From: DAOMNO01 sp035443885 | GTDB taxonomy: Bacteria > Planctomycetota > Phycisphaerae > Phycisphaerales > SM1A02 | Assembly: GCA_035443885.1 (NCBI GenBank) | Contig: DAOMNO010000002.1 | Location: 1-64,000, forward strand | Length of the DNA: 64,000 bases | Reading direction: 5' to 3' | Shown: positions 25,894 through 34,412 of the stretch, one piece after another | Layout: the number at the start of each line of letters is the position of its first letter | Position numbering within the stretch: position 1 is the first letter of the stretch | The notes under the pieces: generated by a model | Seen by the model: only the letters and a program-made list of their open reading frames with translations | Told to the model about the DNA's origin: nothing | Databases searched by the model: none | Position numbers and translations under genes: made by a program

Positions 25894-27615
25894 GTGCTGG
25901 TCCTTCAGGTACTTCAAGGCCCCGATCGCGGGATGACGTTCGCGCTGCCCTCGGATGAGCCGCAGCTCATTGGTCGTTCGTCGGAAGCTCTTCCGCTCAA
26001 CGATTCTACGGTCAGTCGCCGTCATGCTGAGCTGACGCCTGATGAGGGCAAGTGGTACTTGCGCGATCTCGACTCCGCCAACGGCACGTTCGTTAACGGT
26101 CGTCGGATTCGTGAACGGGTCAAGCTCACGCCCGGCGATCAGATTCGCTGCGGCTCGACGCTCTTTGTCTTTATGCTCAAGGCAGACGCAAAGAAGCCAA
26201 GCCCTGTTGAACTGCTCGATCCTGAAGTATTTGACGTTACCATCGAGAGCCGAGCGAACGCGAATGAAGAATCCATGGTCATGGCGTCCCCTGACCCAGT
26301 GCTCGCCGCTCCGGACCACCTGCGCGTGATTTATGAGCTGACCGCGCTCACTGCCAGCACGTTCGAGCGTGAGCCGCTTCTCAATCGGGTGATGGACCTT
26401 GTTTTTGCGGAGTTCGAGCCGGATCGCGGCTTCATTCTCCTGCAGGACTCCGCAGCCGCTCGTCCGGAACCCGTGGTCGTGCGCTATAAGACGAAGCCCA
26501 AAACGCTTGACGAAGGTCGAATTCCTGTCAGCCGCACGATCGTGCAGCACACCATCGACAAAGGCGAGGGCATTCTCTCCACGAATGCGATGAACGACAC
26601 GCGGTTTCGTTCTGGCGATTCCGTTCGTGATTACGGCATTCGCTCCGCGATCTGCGTGCCGATTCGCACAGGGCGGCGCGTCTTCGGCGTCATACACATC
26701 GACTCGTCGCTCGCCAACTTCACGTTCACGGAATCTCAGCTGGCCCTTCTGAACGCCATCGGCCAGCATACGGGTCTCGCGCTGCTCAGTGCAGAACTGA
26801 TCGCTTCCAAGCTGCATACGGAGCGACTGGCCACAATGGGGCAAACGGTGGCATCGCTCAGCCACTCCATCAAGAACATTCTGCAAGGGCTGCGAGGTGG
26901 CGCAGATGCTGTTGAACTTGCCATCAATCGAGGTGATCTCGCGCTCGCCAAGGAAGGCTGGCCGATTCTCTCTCGCAATCTTGATCGCATCTTTGCGCTT
27001 ACGCTCAACATGCTGGCGTACTCCAAACAGCGCAGCCTTGACATTGAGTTATCGTCCATCAATGCACTGGTGAAGGAGGTTGCTGAGCTTGTGCAGCCGC
27101 AATGCGACGCCCGTCGCATCGGCCTCGTGCTCGAACTCGCAGACGACATGCCGCCTATTCCGATGGACTCAAACGCCATGCATCAGGCGTTGATGAACGT
27201 GCTGATGAACGCCATCGAAGCGGTGCAGCCGAAAAAAGGCGTCATCACCATCAAGTCACGGTTTCTGCCAGTCGAACACGCTGCGGAAGTCGTGATTTCA
27301 GACAACGGCCCAGGCATTCCGGAACACCTGCGCCCACAGGTTTTTGAGCCGTTCAGCTCCAGCAAGGGTCAGCGCGGCACCGGCCTTGGCTTGGCGGTAA
27401 CCCGGAAAATCCTTCAGGAGCACGGGGGACAGGCGATCCTCGCCCCTCAGGGCGAAGGGAATGGCACCGCCGACCGCCCGGATATGGCTCGCGGGGCAAC
27501 ATTCATCCTGAAAATCCCCAGCGACAGAGCAAAGTTGAGTGCAGGTGACACAAAGCTCCCTCAGCCGATCGCCCGGGACGCACTGGGCGACGAGTTCTCC
27601 CCCGGCGTTCGGTAA
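25894..27615 (+). CDS. FHA-GAF-histidine kinase, cytoplasmic
   Basis: 573 aa starting at a GTG. Residues about 1-95 form an FHA domain that binds phosphothreonine (LIGRSSEALPLNDSTVSRRH, LDSANGTFVNG). Residues about 150-300 form a GAF sensor domain. The dimerisation helix LSHSIKNILQGLRGGAD carries the phospho-accepting His (about 324). The ATPase domain has the N box LMNVLMNAIEAV, G1 ISDNGPGIPEH and G2 GTGLGLAVTRKIL. There is no membrane segment and no receiver domain, so it should act in the cytoplasm with a partner regulator that is not adjacent. The H-box lacks the usual HELRNP form and resembles HisKA variants in NtrB-like kinases. TACGAT sits six nt before the GTG. Confidence 0.85.
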   Translation: MLVLQVLQGPDRGMTFALPSDEPQLIGRSSEALPLNDSTVSRRHAELTPDEGKWYLRDLDSANGTFVNGRRIRERVKLTPGDQIRCGSTLFVFMLKADAKKPSPVELLDPEVFDVTIESRANANEESMVMASPDPVLAAPDHLRVIYELTALTASTFEREPLLNRVMDLVFAEFEPDRGFILLQDSAAARPEPVVVRYKTKPKTLDEGRIPVSRTIVQHTIDKGEGILSTNAMNDTRFRSGDSVRDYGIRSAICVPIRTGRRVFGVIHIDSSLANFTFTESQLALLNAIGQHTGLALLSAELIASKLHTERLATMGQTVASLSHSIKNILQGLRGGADAVELAINRGDLALAKEGWPILSRNLDRIFALTLNMLAYSKQRSLDIELSSINALVKEVAELVQPQCDARRIGLVLELADDMPPIPMDSNAMHQALMNVLMNAIEAVQPKKGVITIKSRFLPVEHAAEVVISDNGPGIPEHLRPQVFEPFSSSKGQRGTGLGLAVTRKILQEHGGQAILAPQGEGNGTADRPDMARGATFILKIPSDRAKLSAGDTKLPQPIARDALGDEFSPGVR

Positions 27616-27627
27616 CCTGCTTCTGCC

Positions 27628-27655
27628 TTGACACCCCCACAAACCCCGCTATCCT
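27628..27655 (+). promoter_or_regulatory. rplM-rpsI promoter
   Basis: TTGACA (27628-27633), 16 nt, TATCCT (27650-27655). The leader is about 55 nt and ends in AAGGTGA before the ATG at 27718. Confidence 0.7.
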
Positions 27656-27717
27656 GTTCGATTCGCGACACGCGGGAGGTTCTTCCGCGCGCCGCTTATT
27701 CGGAACCAAGGTGAATC

Positions 27718-28152
27718 ATGCCCCGTCAGACCTATTTCGCAAAGGCTGGAGACGTTACTGCCAAGTGGCATCATGTTGATGCACAAGGCAAGGTGCTTGG
27801 CCGCGTCGCCACGGAAATCGCAACCATCCTCATGGGCAAGCATCGCCCGGAATACACGCCGCATGTTGACACCGGCGACTTCGTCGTGGTTACAAACGCT
27901 GCGGGCGTCGTGATGACCGGCAACAAGCTCAACGACAAGGTCAAGATGCGCTACAGCGGATATCCCGGTGGCCTCAAAACCGAGACGTACGCCCGCGTGA
28001 TGGAGAACGACCCGCGCCGCATCTTCGAGGATGCTGTGCGTCGTATGTTGCCGAAGAATCGCCTCGGCCGGCAGATGCTTGCCAAGATGAAGGTGTATGC
28101 TGGCGCGGAACATCCGCATCAGGCCCAGCAGCCTGCTGAACTGGCTCTCTGA
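27718..28152 (+). CDS. rplM: 50S ribosomal protein L13
   Basis: 144 aa. The core KWHHVDAQGKVLGRVATEIA, LMGKHRPEYTPHVDTGDFVVV, YSGYPGGLK and VRRMLPKNRLGRQMLAKMKVY is the standard L13 sequence. L13 is an early-assembly protein of the large subunit. It is followed by rpsI after 83 nt, the usual bacterial pairing. SD AAGGTGA lies upstream of the ATG. Confidence 0.97.
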   Translation: MPRQTYFAKAGDVTAKWHHVDAQGKVLGRVATEIATILMGKHRPEYTPHVDTGDFVVVTNAAGVVMTGNKLNDKVKMRYSGYPGGLKTETYARVMENDPRRIFEDAVRRMLPKNRLGRQMLAKMKVYAGAEHPHQAQQPAELAL

Positions 28153-28235
28153 ATTTTTTCGCATCGGTTCAATGTTGAACCGTCGCAACAACAACATGTT
28201 CTCAAAAGGGCCGCCAACGGGCGACTACGAACACC

Positions 28236-28679
28236 ATGACTGAATCCACAACTCAAATCGCTTCCGCCCCCGTCGTACATGCGCCTTCCGCCGGCAACTT
28301 CTGGTGGGGTACGGGTCGCCGCAAAACCGCCGTCGCTCGCGTCCGCGTACGTCCCGGCAAGGGCGAGTTTCTCGTCAACAAGAGGCCATACACGGAGTTC
28401 TTCAAGGAAGAACGAGACCGTAATGACGTGTTGAACGTCCTGAAGGTAACCAACACCGAAGGCAAGGTTGATGTCTTCGTAAATGTTCAAGGCGGCGGCT
28501 TCACCGGCCAGGCAGGCGCCATCGTGCTGGGCCTCGCCCGTGCGCTCCGCCGCTACGACGGCTCACTTGAACCAACGCTCCGCGACAACGACCTGCTCAC
28601 GCGCGATCCGCGTAAGGTTGAACGTAAGAAGTACGGCCAGCCCGGTGCTCGTCGTCGCTTCCAGTTCTCCAAGCGTTGA
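28236..28679 (+). CDS. rpsI: 30S ribosomal protein S9
   Basis: 147 aa. Contains WGTGRRKTAVARVRVRPG, the middle VNVQGGGFTGQAGAIVLGLAR and the conserved C-terminal tail KYGQPGARRRFQFSKR that contacts P-site tRNA. The N-terminal ~20 residues (Ala/Pro-rich) are an extension relative to E. coli S9. It is the second gene of the rplM operon and is closed by a strong terminator. Confidence 0.97.
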   Translation: MTESTTQIASAPVVHAPSAGNFWWGTGRRKTAVARVRVRPGKGEFLVNKRPYTEFFKEERDRNDVLNVLKVTNTEGKVDVFVNVQGGGFTGQAGAIVLGLARALRRYDGSLEPTLRDNDLLTRDPRKVERKKYGQPGARRRFQFSKR

Positions 28680-28707
28680 GACGATCAACAAACGCTCAGA
28701 ATCCTGC

Positions 28708-28740
28708 AGCGACGCATGGCATGCCCATGCGTCGCTTTTT
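28708..28740 (+). terminator. Rho-independent terminator after rpsI
   Basis: AGCGACGCATGG and CCATGCGTCGCT form a 12-bp stem with a short loop, followed by five T. The next gene on the other strand ends here. Confidence 0.88.
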
Positions 28741-30383
28741 CATGGATGGGTGATTCGCCGGAGTTCGTTCTCCGCTCGGTACAGAGCACGTGTGATGGCG
28801 CTCGGCGTTTCATGCCGGCGTTTGGCGAGCGCGGCAATCGTGCAGGGTGGCGTCCCGTCCCATCCATATCGACGAACCAGCAACTCCTGAACGCCTGTAT
28901 CGAGCCGAGTTACTCGCAATCGAAGATCAGGCCGAAACTCCAGCGTTACGGCCCACGGTGTCAAATTGCTAAGTGGATCATGAAGCATCGTTACACCCGC
29001 TTCGTGACGCGCCGCAGCACGCTTTGCAGTTTCAGCATGAGGCACTTTCGCCATCGCGCGGTCGATCGCCAGCACGGCAAGCTTCTCGATCCGCTGCCCG
29101 CGAGCTGGATCGACCGTTTCAATAACGCCCGACAGCACCCCCACCATCTGACGTATCAAACCCACGATTTCATCAGAGGTCCGCGATTCAAGTGGTCTTT
29201 GCGCATGATGCTGCACTCGAAGCATCGCCCCGCGTAGCAGGAACGCCACAAGTCGGCGTTTGAGCATCGTCGCCCATCTGAGGTCCGTCTCAACAGCGTC
29301 AATCACGCTCGCATTCGGCCACGCTCCGAAACGGCCAATCGCTCGCTTTGCTCGCCGCTTCAGGAAGTTGTAGGCAGCAAGCATTGCCTCTTCATCATCC
29401 TCGCGAACCGCTTCGCCGCTGCGCACGTCATGAAGAAACTGAATGGCATCCTCGCTCGAAGGCAGACGATCCAACCCGTGTGTAACTGACGGATGCGCCA
29501 GAATGATTTCTGCTGAATCCTTGAGTTTGAACGTCGGCAGTTCAATCCACTGAAGATCGAGAGCAACAAGCAAGTCGGCTCGCTGTCTGTTGATTGCTCG
29601 GCGAACAGTCGTACCCGTTTTGCCGAATCGCTTCGACAGCTTTGATCCATGAATCCCGAATCGCCAGGCGCGATACAGAAGTTTCGCTTCGCGCTCTCGA
29701 AGCGGCCCGGCTTCAGAAAATGTCGGCTCATGCCGCTCATGGCGGCGCAGCAAGCCCCGAATCGTCTCGTGTGCACGCTGGTGCTTGTGCGCCAGTTCCA
29801 ACGCGGCTTCGTTCAGGCTGACCCCTCGAACACGATGGAGCTCTCTGGCCTCAGCGAGAATTTGTTGCTGCAGTGCCTCATCGATTCGGGAGAATCCCGT
29901 GGCACGACTGACTCGTTCGCCATGCGATGCGATAAAACGACTCAGCGCGTCCTCAAAACAGGCCAGTTGTGCCGAACCTTCATCGTCGGTGATGTAATGG
30001 CACACAAGGCCGCTCTTTCTATATCGCTGAATCGTCTTGCGCGAGACATTCAGACGCTTGCACACCTCCGATAGCGGTACGGCTTGGCGTCCCGCATGAT
30101 GAGCTGCAATCGTCAACCTGCTGCTGACCAACTGAATGAAGTTCACCAAATCAGGGACAAGCGCCTGCCCCACCAACACCGCTGTCCCCGTTGAAGCGTC
30201 AGGGCGATACCCTGTGATTCGGAAGACGATGAACTCTTCCGGGTAGTTTCTGGCAGGGTCAAGTTCTGCGACCAGACGTTCCGCGGCGTCCATCTGCCGC
30301 TCAAGCGTTTCCGGCGGCGCGTAACGTAACTGCTGCAGAAGATCGCCTAATGCTGCGATTTTGAACCGTGCGGCTCGCGGCAT
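28740..30383 (-). CDS. Sigma-70-like protein with extra helix-turn-helix domains
   Basis: About 547 aa. The C-terminus (about 490-543: LDTGVQELLVRRYGWDG, TIAALAKRRHETPSAITRAL, YRAENELRR) looks like sigma region 4. About 376-447 (RLVAFLLRGAMLRVQHHAQR, SDEIVGLIRQMVGVLSGVIE, TVDPARGQRIEKLAVLAIDR) is a degenerate region 2. Before these, residues 102-124 (VPLSEVCKRLNVSRKTIQRY) form a MerR/excisionase-like HTH, and about 185-262 has two more HTH-like segments. The N-terminal 90 residues have no clear match. Known sigma factors do not have this arrangement. It starts 2 nt after the mqnA stop, so the two are co-transcribed. A GTG at 30395 is an alternative start. Promoter recognition is inferred, not shown. 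Confidence 0.65.
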   Translation of the reverse strand: MPRAARFKIAALGDLLQQLRYAPPETLERQMDAAERLVAELDPARNYPEEFIVFRITGYRPDASTGTAVLVGQALVPDLVNFIQLVSSRLTIAAHHAGRQAVPLSEVCKRLNVSRKTIQRYRKSGLVCHYITDDEGSAQLACFEDALSRFIASHGERVSRATGFSRIDEALQQQILAEARELHRVRGVSLNEAALELAHKHQRAHETIRGLLRRHERHEPTFSEAGPLREREAKLLYRAWRFGIHGSKLSKRFGKTGTTVRRAINRQRADLLVALDLQWIELPTFKLKDSAEIILAHPSVTHGLDRLPSSEDAIQFLHDVRSGEAVREDDEEAMLAAYNFLKRRAKRAIGRFGAWPNASVIDAVETDLRWATMLKRRLVAFLLRGAMLRVQHHAQRPLESRTSDEIVGLIRQMVGVLSGVIETVDPARGQRIEKLAVLAIDRAMAKVPHAETAKRAAARHEAGVTMLHDPLSNLTPWAVTLEFRPDLRLRVTRLDTGVQELLVRRYGWDGTPPCTIAALAKRRHETPSAITRALYRAENELRRITHP

Positions 30384-30385
30384 GG

Positions 30386-31240
30386 TCAGGCACACGCGAC
30401 GCTGCCCGCCACGTCCAGCGGTCGATGCGACGGAATCAAGCCCACTTTGGCAGCGCGACGGAAGAACTCTTCAACAGCCTCGCATCGTGCTTCCGTAAAT
30501 GCATAGACCAACCGTTGCTTGAGGTATTCCTCAGCCAGATCGCGCGGCCAGCCTCTCGCGACAGCCCTTCGGTGGATCATGCTGTCGATCCGCTCTCGAT
30601 TATGGCGGCGCTGATGGTCCAGCACATCGTGTGCAACGGCAAGCCGCATGGGGTCAGTGTCTGCCTTGGCCATCCAGAGCGCGAAAACGAACGGCAGGCC
30701 GGTCATTTCATGCCAGGCAGCGCCAAGATCAAGTTGATACGGATAACGAATGGCAGGTGGAGAATCTGTTACGACCTTGTCGCCTATAAGCAACATGGCT
30801 TCAGGCCAATCAAGCGGCTTATTGGAGGCCACTCGCTCACGCGCATCATAATCCACACGTTCAGGTGATATGCCATACTGCTCGCGAAGCACAATGGACA
30901 TCAGCGCTATTGAAGTGTGGCTGTCCGTATCGCAATACACCCGGCCGATGCGCTCGATGGGAATGCTGGAATAGAGACGCACCGTCATGGTCGCGCCTTC
31001 ACAACCGAGCAAACCGCACGGCAGGACAACGAGAGGAACCGGCGACCGCTGATAATCAATAGATGAGCAGAGCGCGACATCAACCTCGTCGCGCAACAGT
31101 TGATCGACAAGCAGACTCGGCACGGAGTGGCGCAACTCAACATCCGCCAGCCGTTCAAGCCCATCAATCAGCGGCAGCGTGTTCACGAAACTTACAACGC
31201 CCAGACGAATGGGCATCGATTGATCCGGTTCGGGGTGCAT
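30386..31240 (-). CDS. mqnA: Chorismate dehydratase (futalosine menaquinone pathway)
   Basis: About 284 aa. The start MPIRLGVVSFVNTLPLIDGL, then LRDEVDVALCSSIDYQ, the mid block SHTSIALMSIVLREQYGI and the DLGAAWHEMTGLPFVFALW block match the MqnA/MqnD periplasmic-binding-like fold. MqnA makes 3-enolpyruvyl-benzoate from chorismate for menaquinone. The other mqn genes are not in the window. TATCAT at 31252-31247 lies six nt before ATG 31240 and there is no SD, suggesting a leaderless mRNA. An ATG at 31216 is the other candidate start. Confidence 0.9.
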   Translation of the reverse strand: MHPEPDQSMPIRLGVVSFVNTLPLIDGLERLADVELRHSVPSLLVDQLLRDEVDVALCSSIDYQRSPVPLVVLPCGLLGCEGATMTVRLYSSIPIERIGRVYCDTDSHTSIALMSIVLREQYGISPERVDYDARERVASNKPLDWPEAMLLIGDKVVTDSPPAIRYPYQLDLGAAWHEMTGLPFVFALWMAKADTDPMRLAVAHDVLDHQRRHNRERIDSMIHRRAVARGWPRDLAEEYLKQRLVYAFTEARCEAVEEFFRRAAKVGLIPSHRPLDVAGSVACA

Positions 31241-31282
31241 CGTGTCATGATACCGCTTACAAAAGCGGTTGAAGGGCAATCC

Positions 31283-31315
31283 AAAAAAGCGCCGACCCGC
31301 TATTCGCGGGTCGGC
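31283..31315 (-). terminator. Rho-independent terminator of the structured RNA/alr transcript
   Basis: On the minus strand GCCGACCCGC and GCGGGTCGGC (31315-31291) form a perfect 10-bp stem, followed by GCTTTTTTGG. It lies about 250 nt beyond the alr stop and just before mqnA. Confidence 0.85.
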
Positions 31316-31327
31316 ACGGCGGGTGGG

Positions 31328-31459
31328 AACGGCAGGTCTCTCTCAACCTGCGTTGGGGCAGGGAGGTTCGGGAAGGGCGGTCCAGGCTGGGCGGCCAAGG
31401 CGGCCCCTCGCGGAAGTGTGCTCGCTTCCCGAATCTCCCCACACCATCGCACTGCCGTT
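31328..31459 (-). ncRNA. Structured RNA candidate, 6S RNA-like topology
   Basis: No protein is credible in the 281 nt between alr and mqnA. On the minus strand an 8-bp closing stem (AACGGCAG/CTGCCGTT) surrounds a large internal bubble. The bubble has a 12-nt 5' arm and a ~25-nt 3' arm, and the 3' arm can fold into its own hairpin, CAGGT(8)ACCTG. Inside lies a long apical stem of 15 bp, GGGAGATTCGGGAAG/CTTCCCGAACCTCCC (one wobble), capped by a GC-rich loop. Closing stem, central bubble and long apical hairpin are the plan of 6S RNA, which binds RNA polymerase. A terminator with six T follows. No primary-sequence match was checked and no clear promoter was found. Confidence 0.45.
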
Positions 31460-31560
31460 ACGAAACACTATTCGCAATGTCCATCGCCGCGGATGCAGAA
31501 AAAGCCGCCAGACCGAGGCGATGGATGCGCGCGATTCTCTCAACCGATTGATTTCCAGCC

Positions 31561-32817
31561 CTATACAGCCCGCACGGCAACGGCACGTGGGGCGATGATC
31601 TGCTCGCCACTCGTCGCATTCATGGTGTAATGCCGCTTCAGTCGCGGATTAAGCCGGCAAAGCATGTCGTGCGCGAAGGTGCCACCGCAATCCGCCAATC
31701 GGGGCAGGTGATTTGGCGCGGAAGAATCGGGTGTGATCAGTTCGACTTCCGTACCTACTGCAACGGCGCAATCCGCAACCACATCCGTTACGTCAACCGT
31801 GATCTGATCCATATTGACCGCGCCAACCACGGGCGCGAAGCGAGGTACCGCCGTGCCGCCTGAGGACGACCGCGCCAGCACGGCGACACTGCTTGTCTTG
31901 CCGCCCTCGTCAACGCGCCCCGCACGCACGGGATAACCATCCGCATAGCCAACCGGAACGAGCGCGATCACGCTGTCGCGAAGCGCCGTCCATCGAGAGC
32001 CATAGCCAACATGCGTGCCCGCGTGAATCGACCTGAGCTGCACAATATGGCTTCGCCATGTCACGCACGGCTGAAGATGTTGTCCCTCTGCAATCACTTC
32101 GCCACCATCAATCTCTTCCATGCCATACCCGGCCCACGCCAATCCAACGCGAACCATTGATTTATGGAATCGATTTGATCGCAACGTTGCGAATGTGCTG
32201 GCTGCGTGGATCAGGCATGAGGTCGGAATGTCGGCCTTGCATCGGTCGATCAGATCATCAAAAAGCGCGAGTTGTCGATCCGTAAACTCGACATCCGACT
32301 CCGCATTGGCAAAGTGTGTAAACAGTCCCGCAAGATTAAGACGAGGGTGCAACGCAATGCGGCGAAGAAGCCGCGGCGCGTCTTCGATCGCACATCCGCC
32401 ACGGGTCATTCCGGTATCGACCTCAAGATGCACCGGAATTGGCGCCCCATAGCGCTCTGCGAGAATGATGAGATCATTCAGGTGCCCCTCATCATGAACC
32501 GTCAGATGCAGGCGACCACAGATCAGACCGCGATACAGATCATCCACCCGCTCGACCTCTCGCACTGGCGAGAGCACGAGGATCGATCCACTGATGGCGC
32601 CTCGCATCAGCTCGGCCGCCTGCGCTGCGGTATAGACGGCAAGCATATCCGCACCGGAGGACAGCAACGTCTTGGCGACACGAACCGCGCCAAGCCCATA
32701 GGCATCAGCCTTCACAATCGGACAAAGCAGGCAGTTGGAGCCGATGATCCGCTTCAAGAGCTGGACATTCTGTGACACTGCTGCCAAGTTGATCTCGATG
32801 ACGCTTGTTTCTCGCAT
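31561..32817 (-). CDS. alr: Alanine racemase
   Basis: About 418 aa. The PLP lysine lies in CPIVKADAYGLGAVRVA (about residue 36) and the catalytic Tyr in THVGYGSRW (about 270). GYADGYPVRAG and AVNMDQITVDVTD complete the family pattern. The enzyme supplies D-alanine for peptidoglycan. Start ATG 32817 has GAGGAAG nine nt upstream; the frame opens 15 codons further. It ends in TAG. Presence of alr agrees with peptidoglycan in planctomycetes. Confidence 0.95.
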   Translation of the reverse strand: MRETSVIEINLAAVSQNVQLLKRIIGSNCLLCPIVKADAYGLGAVRVAKTLLSSGADMLAVYTAAQAAELMRGAISGSILVLSPVREVERVDDLYRGLICGRLHLTVHDEGHLNDLIILAERYGAPIPVHLEVDTGMTRGGCAIEDAPRLLRRIALHPRLNLAGLFTHFANAESDVEFTDRQLALFDDLIDRCKADIPTSCLIHAASTFATLRSNRFHKSMVRVGLAWAGYGMEEIDGGEVIAEGQHLQPCVTWRSHIVQLRSIHAGTHVGYGSRWTALRDSVIALVPVGYADGYPVRAGRVDEGGKTSSVAVLARSSSGGTAVPRFAPVVGAVNMDQITVDVTDVVADCAVAVGTEVELITPDSSAPNHLPRLADCGGTFAHDMLCRLNPRLKRHYTMNATSGEQIIAPRAVAVRAV

Positions 32818-33029
32818 GCGCCGGCACTTCCTCTTAGCCCCGGGTGGACCCTTCACGGCCATCGTAGTCCGCTTGAAGAGTTGTATCGACCGAGTTCCCT
32901 TCCTACCATGATGTTGCGGCCATCAAGGCTGTCGGCTGCGGGGTGTCGGCTGCTTAGCCGAGCCGTTGCCTTCTTTGCCGACATCCCCTTCGCCGGTTTT
33001 AATCCGGCAGCCACAGGAATCCAATCTAC

Positions 33030-34364
33030 ATGCACGATGTGTTCAACACCGAGGTCTCCTTCGAGGCGCTCGGTCTCAAGGAAGAGTTGCTGGAAGCGAT
33101 CCGGAAGCACGGATTCGTCCATCCTACCCATGTCCAGGCCGCGCTGATTCCGGTCGCCCTTTCCGGCCGCGATGTGCTGGGCCAGTCCAAGACGGGCACC
33201 GGCAAGACGCTGGCGTTCGGCTTCCCCATCATGCAGATGGTCGAAGCCGATGAGAAGTTTGCGGCTCTCATTCTGGTACCCACCCGCGAGCTGGCCATCC
33301 AGGTAACCCACGAGCTGCGCGAACTCGGCCGCCTGACGGAACTCAAGATTCTCGCTGTCTATGGCGGCCAGAAGATGAGCGTACAGATCGAAAAGCTGAA
33401 AAAAGGCCCCAGCATCATTGTGGGTACGCCGGGCCGCGTCATGGACATGCACCGCAGGGGTTTCCTGCCCTACGACTCGGTTCGGATCGCCGTACTCGAC
33501 GAAGTGGACCGCATGCTCGATATCGGCTTCCGCGAAGACATCCGCAAGATTCTGGGGGCGATGCGACACGAGCATCAGACCATTTTCGTCTCTGCCACCA
33601 TTTCAGATGAGATCGAGCAGCTTGCACGGCGATACATGCGCAACCCAGAAAAGCTTGCGCTGACGACCAAACAGAGTCTGACGGTAACACAGGTTACGCA
33701 GAAGTACTTCACCGTGCAGCCGTGGGACAAGAGCCGCTTGCTGCTGCATCTGCTTGAGCATGAGGAGCCAGCGCTGACAATCATCTTCTGCCGCACCAAG
33801 CAGACTGTCGATGCGCTGACTGAGTTCCTCAATCGTCACAAGATTGAAGCGTATGCCATCCACGGCGATATGTACCAAGGCAAGCGCAACGCAGTCATGC
33901 AGAAACTCCGCGCAGGCGAACTGAGCGTACTCGTGGCTTCGGACTTGGCGGCGCGTGGTCTGGATGTTGATGACATCACTCACGTCATCAACTACGACCT
34001 GCCGGAAGACCCGGAAGTTTACGTGCACCGCATCGGCCGCACTGCACGTGCCGGGCGCGATGGCATCGCGTGGGCGTTCGTCACCCCAGAGCAGGGCGAC
34101 TTGCTCACGGCGATTGAGATGCTCACCAATGTTGAGATTCCCAAGGCGGAGTACGACGACTTCGCACCCGGCCCGATCCCCGCGGATGTTCAGGCGCGAA
34201 TCGAACTCGCCGCAGCAAGAAGTGAGGCTGCCAAGACTGAACATCGCCGAGTTACAGCAGCTCCACCTGTCGTTGTGGACCCTGCGAAGTTCCCTGGCGG
34301 GCTGGTCCCCAAAGCGCTCCCCGGCAAGAGGATGGGCGGCAAGTTGCGTACTCGCCGTAAATGA
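33030..34364 (+). CDS. DEAD-box RNA helicase (DEVD variant)
   Basis: 444 aa. All superfamily 2 motifs are seen: Q motif (FVHPTHVQAALIP), motif I SKTGTGKT (about 50-57), Ia PTRELAIQV, Ib TPGRVMDM, motif II VLDEVDRMLD (about 157, DEVD rather than DEAD), III SAT, V ASDLAARGLDVDDI and VI HRIGRTARAG. The C-terminal 60 residues are basic (GKRMGGKLRTRRK), probably for RNA binding. The 5' region 32880-33029 has no gene; it holds direct repeats of GTCGGCTGC and a GCCGG/CCGGC hairpin that may be a regulatory leader. The gene diverges from alr. Confidence 0.94.
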   Translation: MHDVFNTEVSFEALGLKEELLEAIRKHGFVHPTHVQAALIPVALSGRDVLGQSKTGTGKTLAFGFPIMQMVEADEKFAALILVPTRELAIQVTHELRELGRLTELKILAVYGGQKMSVQIEKLKKGPSIIVGTPGRVMDMHRRGFLPYDSVRIAVLDEVDRMLDIGFREDIRKILGAMRHEHQTIFVSATISDEIEQLARRYMRNPEKLALTTKQSLTVTQVTQKYFTVQPWDKSRLLLHLLEHEEPALTIIFCRTKQTVDALTEFLNRHKIEAYAIHGDMYQGKRNAVMQKLRAGELSVLVASDLAARGLDVDDITHVINYDLPEDPEVYVHRIGRTARAGRDGIAWAFVTPEQGDLLTAIEMLTNVEIPKAEYDDFAPGPIPADVQARIELAAARSEAAKTEHRRVTAAPPVVVDPAKFPGGLVPKALPGKRMGGKLRTRRK

Positions 34365-34412
34365 ACAAACACGAACATGTTTCGTGCGCTGTCACTTCGC
34401 AGCACATTCTCT

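Noticed and set aside
25738..26886. 382-aa minus-strand open frame
   Set aside because: Antisense to the FHA-GAF part of the histidine kinase and the metallopeptidase tail.
31316..31560. SRP RNA or RNase P as the identity of the structured RNA
   Set aside because: The conserved GGAAG-AGCAG loop of SRP RNA and the RNase P core motifs are not seen on either strand.
32853..33575. 240-aa minus-strand open frame
   Set aside because: It runs antisense through the DEAD-box helicase start and shows no family features.
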